From: Planctomycetota bacterium
GTDB taxonomy: Bacteria > Planctomycetota > UBA8742 > UBA2392
Assembly (NCBI GenBank): GCA_020845475.1
Contig: JADLFN010000065.1
Coordinates: forward strand, 1-64,000
Reading direction: 5' to 3'
DNA length: 64,000 nucleotides
Part shown: in pieces, positions 8,868 to 17,369 of the stretch
Position numbering within the stretch: position 1 is the first letter of the stretch
Layout of the letters: each line of letters starts with the position of its first letter
The notes under the pieces: generated by a model
Told to the model about the DNA's origin: nothing
The model's database searches: none
Seen by the model: only the letters and a program-made list of their open reading frames with translations
Made by a program: the position numbers and the translations under genes

Positions 8868-8937
8868 CGTGGCCCGCATCTCGTGGTCCGTTCTCTCCAT
8901 CCTTTGCTCGGGCCACGGACCACGGGCCACGAGCCGC
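8868..8937. repeat. Inverted heptanucleotide array between sigma and anti-sigma genes
   Basis: The left arm (8868-8895) reads CGTGGCC, CGCATCT, CGTGGTC, CGTTCTC. The right arm (8910-8937) reads GGGCCAC, GGACCAC, GGGCCAC, GAGCCGC. The arms are near reverse complements separated by 14 bases and fill the 89-base gap between the sigma stop and the anti-sigma start. The folded RNA could set the ratio of the two proteins (inference). Confidence 0.75.
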
Positions 8938-8941
8938 GAAA

Positions 8942-9460
8942 TCACAAGTTCGTTTTGCCCAGCTTCTCGCGCAGTGTTTCCAGGGCGCGGTGCACGCTTA
9001 CGCGCACGGCCGTTTCGTTCATGCCTTCAAGCTGCGCGATATCCTTGCTGTCCATCTGGCCAAAGAAGCGCAGCTCCAGGATGCGCCGCGCCTTGTCCGG
9101 CATGCGTTCGAGTTCCGTGCGGATCGCCGCCATCTTTTCCTGCTGGGCGATCTTGGATAGCGCCTCGGAAGTTGCGCTCTCGTGCTCGCCAATCTCGGGG
9201 ATCTCGTCCAGCGTCATGTGGCGCGCGCGGCTTCGCGCAATTTCCACGCAAACGTTATGGGCGATGCCAAAGAGCCATTTGCGGGCGTCGCGCGTCTGGT
9301 CGAGGCTGTGCCAGTATTTGTGGGCTCTAAGGAAGGTTTCCTGCAAGGCGTCCTCGGCTTCGGCTTCGCGGCCCAGGCGGCGGCGGCAATAGCCAAACAG
9401 CGCCCCATGATGGAGCACAGCCAGTTTGGAAAGCTCGTCACCTGCCTGACCCGACACCAT
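8942..9460 (-). CDS. ECF-type RNA polymerase sigma factor
   Basis: The 172-aa protein has the ECF sigma layout. Region 2 spans about residues 14-80, with AEDALQETFLRAHKYW and the RKWLFGIAHNVCVEIAR segment. Region 4 spans about 110-165, with the helix-turn-helix SKDIAQLEGMNETAVRVSVH. The linker is acidic. GGGGG lies 5 bases before the ATG at 9460. It is followed by its probable anti-sigma factor and is divergent from the coiled-coil gene at 9854. It is probably autoregulated from the intergenic region upstream, as is usual for ECF pairs, but no promoter motif could be picked out. Confidence 0.9.
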   Translation of the reverse strand: MVSGQAGDELSKLAVLHHGALFGYCRRRLGREAEAEDALQETFLRAHKYWHSLDQTRDARKWLFGIAHNVCVEIARSRARHMTLDEIPEIGEHESATSEALSKIAQQEKMAAIRTELERMPDKARRILELRFFGQMDSKDIAQLEGMNETAVRVSVHRALETLREKLGKTNL

Positions 9461-9853
9461 TTGGCCCCCGTGTTGGGTACTAACACACCCTTTACAGCGC
9501 CAATGACCGGCTTGTTACCGTCATTCTGCGTGATTTCGAGTTGCCGGTTTTGGGCCGTGCATGCTTGGGTGGGCGAGGTCAGCCCAATCCAAATTCCAAA
9601 ATTGGCATGTCCGGTAACTTCTACAGTAATGGGCCTGTTTTCGCCGATAGAATAGATCGGCGGCAGGTGTCCATTTCGGACTTCAAGCGTTGCAAACCCA
9701 TGACAGGAACGAGTTAGCGTCAATGTTTGTGCCGCGCTTGCCGTGAATTGCCTTGTCTGGCGGCTTGGCGGGTGGTTTACTTCCCGAAACGGACTCTTCT
9801 TCTTGCCGCGCGCCTCCTCCCGGAATTGTGCGGCAGCTAGTCCCAGGTTCTCT
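9461..9853. other. 393-base divergent intergenic region
   Basis: This stretch separates the sigma gene from the coiled-coil gene and must hold both promoters, but no clear -35/-10 pair was found. On the minus strand a frame beginning with TTG at 9723 stays open for about 85 codons before running into the sigma gene in another frame. Its third positions lack the G/C bias of the neighbouring genes and no ribosome site precedes it. It is more likely non-coding or a gene remnant than a live gene. Confidence 0.5.
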
Positions 9854-11050
9854 ATGGCAGAGACTGCGCAAAACCCTGTCGATTACGCAAGCCTGATCAA
9901 GAATCAGACCCGGCAAATCGACATTGACGCGTTCAAAGAGCGCGGCCTCAAAAAAGTCAACGTCATCAACGCCAAGAAGATCAATGAACTGATCTCGCAG
10001 GCGGTGACGAACATTATCGGCAAGATGGAGTCCTCCGGCGCTGACATCCAGCACATGAAGGAGGACAAGCAGGCGATCGTTCAGGAATCGATGGAGGAGT
10101 TCAAACGCCTCTTTGCCGAGCAGAAAAAGGGCCAGGAAGACCAGGGCAAGCTGCAGGAAGAGCTTTCGGCGCTGCGCAGCGAGCTGACCAAGCGCTCGGA
10201 ATCCCAGGCGGCCGTGGCTTCGAGCGCGATTTCCGATGAAATCGCCGAGCTCAAGGCCTTCATGATGAACCAGGCAAGCCGCGCGCAGAGCGAGCAGATG
10301 ACGCGCCAGGCGATGCTTGAGCAGCAGCAGGAATTCATGCAGGACCGGTTCACCGAGCTGCGCGAAACGATTGCGGCGGGCCAGAGTGTCGCGGCCAGCG
10401 CCAAACTCGATGACGACACCCAGGCGGCCATCAAAGAGATGGCGGCGCAGATGAAAACGCTGGTGCAGATTTCGCGCGGCACCGAGAAAGCGATCACCGA
10501 AGAACTGAACGACAAGCTGGGCGAGTTGCGCGAGGCGCTGGTGGGCACGGCGGGCGCGGAACTGGCCGTGGCGGAAGTGGGCGGCAGCGCGATCAAGTCC
10601 GTGCGCCAGATGATGTCGGACTTGGCCCAGCACATCGAAAAGAAGAACGGCGAAGAGAAAATCGTCGAAACGTTGAAGTCCGAGATTCAGGGTCTGCGCG
10701 CTGAACTCAAGGACAAGCTCGTGGCTGCGGCCGACATCAAGGCCAGCGGCGGTGGCGGCGGCCAGGCGGGCCCGGAAGTCATGGCGGCAATGCAGGCCAT
10801 GCAGGAGAAGATGTTCAACGAGCTGGCGGCCGCAGGCCTGATGAAGAAGCAGGTCAGCGTCAGCGAAGCCGCGGAAGTTTCGAGCGTGATGGTGAACGCT
10901 GCGTTCAAGGGCATGGACGACGTCGAAGTCAACCTCGGCAACATGGACGCGGGCAAGACCGTGGACAAATCCGGCGGCGGCAAGAAGGGCCTCGACGCCC
11001 TCAAGAAACTCAAAGGCGGCGGCCCGATCAAGCTGCCCCCGAAAGCCTGA
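9854..11050 (+). CDS. Coiled-coil hypothetical protein, 398 aa
   Basis: No family is recognised. The start at 9854 (MAETAQNPVDY) was chosen because the 37 residues encoded upstream are out of character and codon bias begins here. The protein is soluble, with no signal or membrane span. Most of residues 30-290 is heptad-rich, Glu/Lys/Gln-rich helix, including a Gln-rich EQQQEF segment. A Gly-rich hinge at about 295-302 (GGGGGQAG) precedes a second helical block. A Lys/Gly-rich tail (SGGGKKG, LKGGGPIKLPPKA) ends the protein. It is divergent from the ECF sigma gene and could belong to its regulon. A structural or scaffolding role would fit, but nothing shows it. Confidence 0.8.
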   Translation: MAETAQNPVDYASLIKNQTRQIDIDAFKERGLKKVNVINAKKINELISQAVTNIIGKMESSGADIQHMKEDKQAIVQESMEEFKRLFAEQKKGQEDQGKLQEELSALRSELTKRSESQAAVASSAISDEIAELKAFMMNQASRAQSEQMTRQAMLEQQQEFMQDRFTELRETIAAGQSVAASAKLDDDTQAAIKEMAAQMKTLVQISRGTEKAITEELNDKLGELREALVGTAGAELAVAEVGGSAIKSVRQMMSDLAQHIEKKNGEEKIVETLKSEIQGLRAELKDKLVAAADIKASGGGGGQAGPEVMAAMQAMQEKMFNELAAAGLMKKQVSVSEAAEVSSVMVNAAFKGMDDVEVNLGNMDAGKTVDKSGGGKKGLDALKKLKGGGPIKLPPKA

Positions 11051-11055
11051 TACCA

Positions 11056-11081
11056 AAACCGGCGCCGCAAGGCGCCGGTTT
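11056..11081 (+). terminator. Strong intrinsic terminator of the coiled-coil gene
   Basis: A perfect 11-bp stem, AAACCGGCGCC (11056-11066) with GGCGCCGGTTT (11071-11081), closes a GCAA tetraloop 5 bases after the stop. The symmetrical A/T flanks allow action in both directions, between this gene and the convergent gene ending at 11105. Confidence 0.88.
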
Positions 11082-11104
11082 CATTGGCGAAAACAGTGCA
11101 GGTT

Positions 11105-12832
11105 CTATTTCTTGCCGCAGGGCAGTTCGTATTGCTCGCGGCCGGCGCTGGCGTGGTACCAGGCCTTCTGGTTCACGCCCTCCAGTTCGGCGATTTGCGC
11201 GATCCGGGCGTCCACGTATTTTCGCAGCTCTTCGAGCGTGATGTCGCCGTTCTTGTCGGCGTCCGCCTTGCCGCTGAGCGCTTCAAGTATGTAGGCCGTA
11301 AACAGGCCGCTGCCGAGGTCTTCCATCTCCAGGGCGCGTTCAGGCGCGCTCAGGCCCACTTGCGCGCCCGTGGCGCTCAATACCACGAGCTTGACGCCCC
11401 ACTCTTCGCACCGGGCCAGGATTGGCGCCAGCAGTGACTTGGGCGTTTCATTCTCGGCGCGCGGCGGCAGCTTGCCCAGCAGCGCATCCGTAGCCGCGCA
11501 GCGCGAGTCGCCCTTGGCCAGGAACGAGCAGTCAAGGTAAAGCACGAGTGTGCGCGGGCGCTCAGTCAGCGCGGCTTCGACCAGTTCGATCAAGGGCGTG
11601 ATTTCGAGGGGCTGATCCGCGCCGGCCACGCCGGGCTGGGCGAGTGCCACGCCCAGTCTGCCGTCTTTGGTGAGGGTGCCGGTGCCGCAGAAAGCGAGGA
11701 AGAAGTCATCGTTGGTGCGCGAAAGGCTGGTGAGTTCGGAGATGGCGCGCAGCACTTCGCTGCGCGTTGCGGCGGCGCCGGTCAAGGTGGTGACGGCGCC
11801 GTCGGTGAGCGGGCGGCGTGGAGACTTGAGCATGAAGCGCGAAAGCGCGTTTGCGTCAGCTTCGGCAAAGCGCGTCAGGGGCAGGCCGGGACGCCCGGGC
11901 GAGTCCACGCCCACGATCACGCCCGTGCGCCGGCGCAGGTCGTCAAGGAAATCGCCCTCTTCAACTTTGCGCGCGAGATCGCGCGTGATGTAGCGCAACA
12001 TCTGCTTGTGCGCTTCGCACTCGCCGATGGGGATGAGCTTTCCGCCCAGCTTCTGCCAGTTGCTCTCGCCCATGTAACCGGGCGTGCTGAAGATGGAGAG
12101 CGCGTTGAATCCGTGGTCAAAGTCGTCGCAGTCGCGCTGGATTGGTTCTTGCGGCAACAGACGTTTCGTCAGGGCCAGTTGGCCAGAAGCCGTGGGGAAC
12201 AGGCGCATGTCAACGTGAACGTTGACATCAAATACTTCATCGGCGATCCACCATGTGAACACCGGGCTCATCATCCACCAGAAAAGCATGTTCCAGGCGT
12301 ACCAGTTGTTGGACTTGACGTAGCCGATGTCGTGGCGGCGCAGGCTGGGTTGCAGCACCACGTCAAAGCCCTGCGCGAGCGCGAGCCTGCGCAATTCATC
12401 TACGCTCATTTTGGGCGTGGCGTTGGCAATGGGCTCGATGCGCTCGAACATCTTGTATTTCACGAGCACGTCGAGCATGTGCTTGTGCATGCCGTCCTGG
12501 CCGTTGAGGCGATCGGGCGTGGGCACGATCACCCAGCGGCGCGTCTTGTCGATATTGGTTTTTTCGGCGTTGAGTTCGTTTTCGTAGGCAAAGGGTGCCA
12601 GGCCCACACGCAGCGGCAGGGGCTGCCAGGCGGGCGGAATGATTTTCTGCTCGCGCACGTCTTTGTCGAGGTCGGGAACTTCGATGTTGCTGCACGCCGA
12701 AGTGGAAACCAGCAGGCCCAGCATCAAGGCGATGAAAATCGCGGACTGCGGATTGCGGATTGCGGATTGCGCACGCGCTACGCGTTGTTCAATCCGCAAT
12801 CCGAAATCCGCAATCCACAATTGTTTGAGCAT
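11105..12832 (-). CDS. Lipoprotein with caspase-like domain lacking the catalytic His
   Basis: The 575-aa protein has a lipobox STSAC with Cys47 after a hydrophobic stretch at 31-46. The start at 12832 was preferred (GGAAGG upstream, basic residues before the hydrophobic core); residues 5-31 are then encoded by a heptanucleotide array. The Met37 start would leave too short a signal. Residues about 290-550 resemble the C14 caspase-like fold: VIVGVD opening strand, acidic AEADANALSRF helix, and a Cys region LYLDCSF with Cys435. The motif expected to read SGHG is FCGTG (381-385), so Thr384 replaces the catalytic His. A DxDxNGDxxxxE calcium-loop-like motif (DADKNGDITLEEL) lies near the C-terminus. 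It is the last gene of the Kelch/kinase operon and is probably a non-catalytic binding protein. Confidence 0.75.
   Translation of the reverse strand: MLKQLWIADFGLRIEQRVARAQSAIRNPQSAIFIALMLGLLVSTSACSNIEVPDLDKDVREQKIIPPAWQPLPLRVGLAPFAYENELNAEKTNIDKTRRWVIVPTPDRLNGQDGMHKHMLDVLVKYKMFERIEPIANATPKMSVDELRRLALAQGFDVVLQPSLRRHDIGYVKSNNWYAWNMLFWWMMSPVFTWWIADEVFDVNVHVDMRLFPTASGQLALTKRLLPQEPIQRDCDDFDHGFNALSIFSTPGYMGESNWQKLGGKLIPIGECEAHKQMLRYITRDLARKVEEGDFLDDLRRRTGVIVGVDSPGRPGLPLTRFAEADANALSRFMLKSPRRPLTDGAVTTLTGAAATRSEVLRAISELTSLSRTNDDFFLAFCGTGTLTKDGRLGVALAQPGVAGADQPLEITPLIELVEAALTERPRTLVLYLDCSFLAKGDSRCAATDALLGKLPPRAENETPKSLLAPILARCEEWGVKLVVLSATGAQVGLSAPERALEMEDLGSGLFTAYILEALSGKADADKNGDITLEELRKYVDARIAQIAELEGVNQKAWYHASAGREQYELPCGKK
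12741..12822. repeat. Inverted heptanucleotide array at the start of the caspase-like gene
   Basis: The left arm (12741-12768) reads GCGGACT then GCGGATT three times. The right arm (12790-12817) reads CAATCCG, CAATCCG, AAATCCG, CAATCCA. The arms are reverse complements around a loop containing CGCACGCGCTACGCG. The array lies inside the first codons of the downstream lipoprotein and translates to IADFGLR/NPQSAI-like peptide. From memory, that kind of sequence is common at spurious or repeat-derived N-termini in databases. Confidence 0.8.
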
Positions 12833-12835
12833 TGC

Positions 12836-15800
12836 CTAGCCTTCCTTCTTGGGAACGTAATCCTGTGCGCAACGGAAGCCGCGCCCGCTGGTGCGGTCAG
12901 CCATCTTGGCGAAGCTGTTCTTGGCGCGGCGGGCGTAACGCAGGAACAAGTCAGGGCGAATGCCGGTTTCGGCGCCCTTGATGATGGAGCGGCCCTGAGC
13001 GTCGGCGGAGTCGGTCCATTCGGCGCAGTTGTGGCCCAGGTCCTTGATGCCGTTGACGTTGTGATCCCATTCGGCCGTGCCCACGTCGCGCAGGCGCGGC
13101 ACGCCCAGCGCGGGCGCGTCTTCGCGCGACCCGAAGGCGTAATCGCCGCTGGCGGTGCCTCTGGCGGCAAGAGGCGCGCCGGCAGCGACTTCCCATTCAT
13201 CGGCCGTGGGCAGGCGCTTGCCCCGGAAACGGGCATAGGCGCGGGCCTCAAAACAACTGATGCCGGTAACGGGCACGTTGCCCAGGCTGGCGTCAAAGCC
13301 GCCCTTGACCCAGGCTTTGGGGCCCGGTGCGCCCGTTGAATCGACGAAACTGGAGATGATGGCCAGTGCATCTTTATCCCACCACTGTTCGTTGGCATAG
13401 CCGCCGGCGGCCACGAATTCGAGATAGTCCGAATTCGTCACGGGCGTGCGGTCCATGAACACAATCTTTTCCTGTTCGACGGTGCGCTGGGTGTTGTAGT
13501 CAGAGTCCTTGAGCGAGCCCACGATGAACGCGCCCCGCGGCAGCAGCACCAGCTTGTCGGACAGATCCGACAGCGCCTTGCGCGCGGTGATTTCGTCAAT
13601 CCGCTTCTGGGCCTCGACGCGGTGCGCGCGCTCACTCAGGTGTTTGAGCGCACGGGCCAGAAGATCCAGGGCCGTGGCATCGTCGGCGTTGCGCGCCTCT
13701 TCAAGCAGCGCAACGCCCAGCTTTGAGCGCACCTGCAGCAGGTAGCCTTCGCAGCGCTGCACATAGTCGGCGTCCTTGAGCACGTCTTTGAGCAGACGCT
13801 CGAATTCACCCACGATGGCGCCGAACTGGTCGCTCGTGGTCGCGGAATTTACGCGCGCCTGCACTTCTTCCATTTGCGCGAACTGCGCCATTTTGGCCAG
13901 GCGTTCTTTGTCCTGGGCGGTGGCGTATTTGCTTTTCTCGGCCTCCGCCAGGGCTTCGGAGGTAGTGCGAACGGCCGCAGTCCAGAGCTGGTTGTTGATG
14001 TTGTATTCGGCGGTCTTGAGCAGTTCCTGGAAGCGCTCGGCCTGGGCGCGCTTGGTTTCATATTCGCTGCGCTGCGCCTTGGCCTCGGCCGCGCGCTCGC
14101 CCGTGATTTCGGCAATGCTCAGCATCAGGTCGCAGACTTCAAACTTGGGCGGCTGCTGCGCCAGCGCCATTTTTGCGTATTCGAGCGTGATCTCGGCTTT
14201 GGTCTGGGCCGCTTCGCCTTTCAGCTTCCTGGCGGGGGCATCCGACAGCGGAACCGCCAGCGCCAGATCCGACAGGCGGATCACTTCCAGCACCGGGTTT
14301 TTGGCGTCTTCGAACTTCTTGCCGCCGCCCAGCAGCGCGCGCGCCGCTTGCGCCTTCTGGCGCAACTCGGCGAGCTTGGCGCCCAGGTCGGTGAACTGCC
14401 GTGCGTTCTCTTCACCCTGGGTGTAATCCGCAAGCCACTTGTCGATGCGCAGCTTTTCTTCGCCCGCGCGGGCATGGGTCGGCTCCAGCGCCAGCACGGC
14501 CAGGTATTCTTCACGCGCCTTGTCGAACTGGCTCTTGACCGCGGCATCCGCCGGCCGGCCGGCCTGCGCCGCTGATTTGGCAGCGTCTTCGGCGGCGTCG
14601 CGCGCGGCATCGGCGCGCTTGAGCGCATCGGAGAGTTTTTGAAGGCGCTCGGCTTCTTTCTCGCGGCGGGCTTTTTCCTGCGCGGCGGCCTCGAGGCTGG
14701 CCTGCATGCGCGCTTGTTCGAGGGAGGCGGCCGTCAGGCCTTCTTTGGCTTTGGCGTTGTCCTTCTCGATCTGCAGCACGGCTTCAAACTCCGCGCGCGC
14801 CTTGCTTGCGTGTTCGTTGGCTTGATCGGGCTGGGCGTTTTCGCGCGCCGTAACCGCCTGGGCCAGGAACTCCTGGCCGCGCGTGAGCCTGCCCGGGATC
14901 TCGGCTTTGCGCTGCTGGTCAATGGCGATGAAAGTGCCCACGCTGCCGCCAACGAGCAGCAGCACCATGATGCTGCCGAGGATGACGGACTTCCTGTGGC
15001 GCGCGAGCCACTTTTTGAAGAGCTGGCTGAAGGTGTATTGCACGGCCGCCAGCGTGCGCCCTTCCTGCCAGGAGCGCAGGTTATCAATGAGATCCTGCGT
15101 GCTCTGGATGCGCTTGCGCGGATCTTTCTCGAGGCAGCGCATGGCAAGCTGTTCGAGGTCCGGGGGGATGTTCTTTTCGCCGTCGCGCGCGCTGGGCGGC
15201 TGAGGGTTGGCCTCGCGCACCTGCTCAAGGATTTCTTCGCTGTTCTTGCCCGTCCAGGGAAGCTTGAGGCAGAGCAGCTCGTAGAGAATCACGCCCAGGG
15301 AGAAAATGTCGCTCTGGATGTTCAGTGTTTCAGTTTCGCCGCGCGCCTGCTCGGGCGACATGTAGGTGGGCGTGCCGAGAATTGCGCCGACCATGGTCGT
15401 GCCTACGCCGGCGTCGCGGCGGTCGGAGCCGACAATGCGCTCGGCGGTCTCTTCCTTGGAGCCGACGATTTTTGCCACGCCCCAGTCCATGATCTGCACT
15501 TCGCCAAATCGGCCGACCATGATGTTGGCGGGTTTGAGGTCGCGGTGAATCACGCCGCGTGAATGGGCAAAGCCGAGGCCTTCACAGAGCTTGATGAACG
15601 TTTCAATCAGGCGCGACAGCGGGTAGCTCTGGCGCGCGTTGGCGTCGCCCTGGCGCAGGCGCTTGAGGATATTCGAGAGTTCTTCGCCCTCGACCAGCTT
15701 CATCGTGAAGTAAAGGTTGCCGCGGCCGTCCACGCCGATTTCGTGCACGGGCACGATGTTGGGGTGTTCGAGCTGTCCGGTGATCTGCGCTTCCTCCAGG

Positions 15801-17368
15801 AAGCGCTCGACGAGATCCTTGCGGCCGAGCATCTCTTTGCGCAGAACTTTGAGAGCTACGCTGCGGCGCAGGTCGTTGTCCTCGACTTCGAGCACTTTGC
15901 CCATGCCGCCGCGCGCGATCTCGCGGATCACGGTGTAACGCTTGTAAGCGCCGCCGCCCTGCTTGAGGCGCTTGACCACCTTCATGGCCGTGTCCTGGCC
16001 GTCGGCGATTTTCACACCCGCGCCAATACCCATCTTGCTGCGGATGTCGGCGATCGTGACCTGCGAGGCGGAAATCTGCTCGCCCGCGAGGTTCTGGTCG
16101 TCGGTGATATTGCTTTCGACGCCGACCTTGTTGCGCTTGCGCCCGCCCACTTCGCCCGTGGCCATGGCGGTGCTCATGCCGCTGGTGCGCGAACCAGTGG
16201 TGGGCTCGCTGGTGATTTCGCCGGTGATTTCTTCCTCGATGCCGACTTCGGAGTCGTCGTACACCGTTTTGGCGTTGCCCGCCGGAATCGTGTCGCCGGC
16301 GAGTGTCACGCCGAAGTTGACGTCCGAGTCGTCGTTGATTTCAGTGATCGGAGGCTTGGTCGAAGGTTTGCTCGGCGGCCTGGAAGGCGGCTTTGAAGGG
16401 GGCTTGCCCGGCGCCGTGGCGCGCGTGCGCGAAAAATCGGTGTCGTCGGGCGCCACGCCTTGAGGCGCGCTTTGGTCAATGTCTTTTTCGGAGTCAAAGA
16501 GCGTGACCTCCTCGACCTTGTCCACGGCCAGCACGTTTTCGTCAAAGCCGGGACGGGTCAGATCCGCGGGACGGCCGAAATAGCCGTCGTCGGCGTCGCG
16601 CATCACGTCGCGCACCGCACTTTCATTGAGGGCCGAAGATGGCGCAAGCCGCACCGGCTCGTCGTCGAGCATCGGCAGTGGGCCGGTTCCCATTTTCGGC
16701 TGTGACTGCGTCTGCGGTTCGAGTTCGACGGCCGAGTCTTCTTCATCCGTCAGGCCGTTGAGCGTGTCAGCCGATGAGAGGTTGTCCTCCCAGGTGGGCG
16801 CCGCATGGGACTCCGACTCCAGGCCGAGATTCGTGGAACCGAGCGATTCATCGAACGCTGAAGGCGTGCGCTCCACCAGAATCGGCGATTGTGTGGCCTC
16901 GGGGATTCGCCCGGGGGTCGGAGTCACGGGCAGGGGTGCGAGGTTGGGCGTTGAACCTTCGTCAAACAGGGAATCGCCGCTGGGGCTGCCCGGCGGCGGC
17001 AGCTCCATTTCAAGGTGCGAGTCCTCGCTCGGGTTACGCGGGCCCGCAGCGCCGCGCGGCTTGATTACCGGCAGCGGCTCTATGAGCCTCGGCACTTCAT
17101 TGAACTGGTCATCCTCGGGGCGCAGGCTGGTGGGCTCGGCGTCTCTTGCTGCTTGCGCGCCCGCGCCGTGGGCCGCGAGCAGTGCACGAGCCGCGCCGGC
17201 GTCAAGCATGCCCTTTTCCACGGCGAGTTCGGCAATAGTTGCGGCCGGGTTTTGCGCACTGCGTCGGCGCAGCTCATGGCGCAGCGCGGCTACCTGCCCC
17301 TGCGTGAGGAGGCGACGCGCTTGCGCGAGGCGAAGGAATTCGTCGTCGGAATGGTTGGCGTTTGCCAT
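12836..17368 (-). CDS. Ser/Thr protein kinase fused to a FGE-sulfatase-type domain
   Basis: The protein is 1510 aa. Residues 1-440 are a low-complexity acidic/Pro-rich segment, including a PPSKPPSRPPSKPSTKPP run near 325-345. The Hanks-type kinase domain spans about 475-780, with glycine loop RGGMGKV, Lys507, catalytic HRD Asp610 and DWG Asp628 (DFG equivalent). A membrane span at about 793-816 is followed by 450 residues of extracytoplasmic helical/TPR-like coiled coil. A C-terminal FGE/SUMF1-like domain spans about 1273-1505 (PRGAFIVGS, RTPVTNSDYLEFV, RGKRLPTADEWE, GFRCAQDY). Kinase-FGE fusions are known from planctomycetes; in them the FGE fold probably acts as a sensor or ligand-binding domain rather than an oxidase. 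The start codon follows one base after the upstream stop (TAACATG), so translation is probably coupled. Confidence 0.9.
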   Translation of the reverse strand: MANANHSDDEFLRLAQARRLLTQGQVAALRHELRRRSAQNPAATIAELAVEKGMLDAGAARALLAAHGAGAQAARDAEPTSLRPEDDQFNEVPRLIEPLPVIKPRGAAGPRNPSEDSHLEMELPPPGSPSGDSLFDEGSTPNLAPLPVTPTPGRIPEATQSPILVERTPSAFDESLGSTNLGLESESHAAPTWEDNLSSADTLNGLTDEEDSAVELEPQTQSQPKMGTGPLPMLDDEPVRLAPSSALNESAVRDVMRDADDGYFGRPADLTRPGFDENVLAVDKVEEVTLFDSEKDIDQSAPQGVAPDDTDFSRTRATAPGKPPSKPPSRPPSKPSTKPPITEINDDSDVNFGVTLAGDTIPAGNAKTVYDDSEVGIEEEITGEITSEPTTGSRTSGMSTAMATGEVGGRKRNKVGVESNITDDQNLAGEQISASQVTIADIRSKMGIGAGVKIADGQDTAMKVVKRLKQGGGAYKRYTVIREIARGGMGKVLEVEDNDLRRSVALKVLRKEMLGRKDLVERFLEEAQITGQLEHPNIVPVHEIGVDGRGNLYFTMKLVEGEELSNILKRLRQGDANARQSYPLSRLIETFIKLCEGLGFAHSRGVIHRDLKPANIMVGRFGEVQIMDWGVAKIVGSKEETAERIVGSDRRDAGVGTTMVGAILGTPTYMSPEQARGETETLNIQSDIFSLGVILYELLCLKLPWTGKNSEEILEQVREANPQPPSARDGEKNIPPDLEQLAMRCLEKDPRKRIQSTQDLIDNLRSWQEGRTLAAVQYTFSQLFKKWLARHRKSVILGSIMVLLLVGGSVGTFIAIDQQRKAEIPGRLTRGQEFLAQAVTARENAQPDQANEHASKARAEFEAVLQIEKDNAKAKEGLTAASLEQARMQASLEAAAQEKARREKEAERLQKLSDALKRADAARDAAEDAAKSAAQAGRPADAAVKSQFDKAREEYLAVLALEPTHARAGEEKLRIDKWLADYTQGEENARQFTDLGAKLAELRQKAQAARALLGGGKKFEDAKNPVLEVIRLSDLALAVPLSDAPARKLKGEAAQTKAEITLEYAKMALAQQPPKFEVCDLMLSIAEITGERAAEAKAQRSEYETKRAQAERFQELLKTAEYNINNQLWTAAVRTTSEALAEAEKSKYATAQDKERLAKMAQFAQMEEVQARVNSATTSDQFGAIVGEFERLLKDVLKDADYVQRCEGYLLQVRSKLGVALLEEARNADDATALDLLARALKHLSERAHRVEAQKRIDEITARKALSDLSDKLVLLPRGAFIVGSLKDSDYNTQRTVEQEKIVFMDRTPVTNSDYLEFVAAGGYANEQWWDKDALAIISSFVDSTGAPGPKAWVKGGFDASLGNVPVTGISCFEARAYARFRGKRLPTADEWEVAAGAPLAARGTASGDYAFGSREDAPALGVPRLRDVGTAEWDHNVNGIKDLGHNCAEWTDSADAQGRSIIKGAETGIRPDLFLRYARRAKNSFAKMADRTSGRGFRCAQDYVPKKEG

Positions 17369-17369
17369 G

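Noticed and set aside
9465-9723. Minus-strand frame upstream of the sigma gene as a real small protein
   Set aside because: It starts with TTG without ribosome site, lacks third-position G/C bias and enters the sigma gene in another frame; kept only as a note in the intergenic entry.
9683-11056. Long minus-strand open frame (about 457 codons) opposite the coiled-coil gene
   Set aside because: It is an antisense shadow of a G+C-rich gene; composition is His/Leu/Arg-rich with no domain, while the plus-strand frame has coherent coiled-coil sequence and a terminator at its end.
12008-13339. Plus-strand open frame of over 400 codons across two minus-strand genes
   Set aside because: It crosses the boundary and repeat array between the caspase-like and kinase-FGE genes, has no ribosome site, and has shadow-type composition.
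16330-16430. Pro/Lys/Ser codon repeat in the kinase-FGE gene as a DNA repeat element
   Set aside because: It is in frame and encodes a low-complexity linker, a common feature of these kinases.
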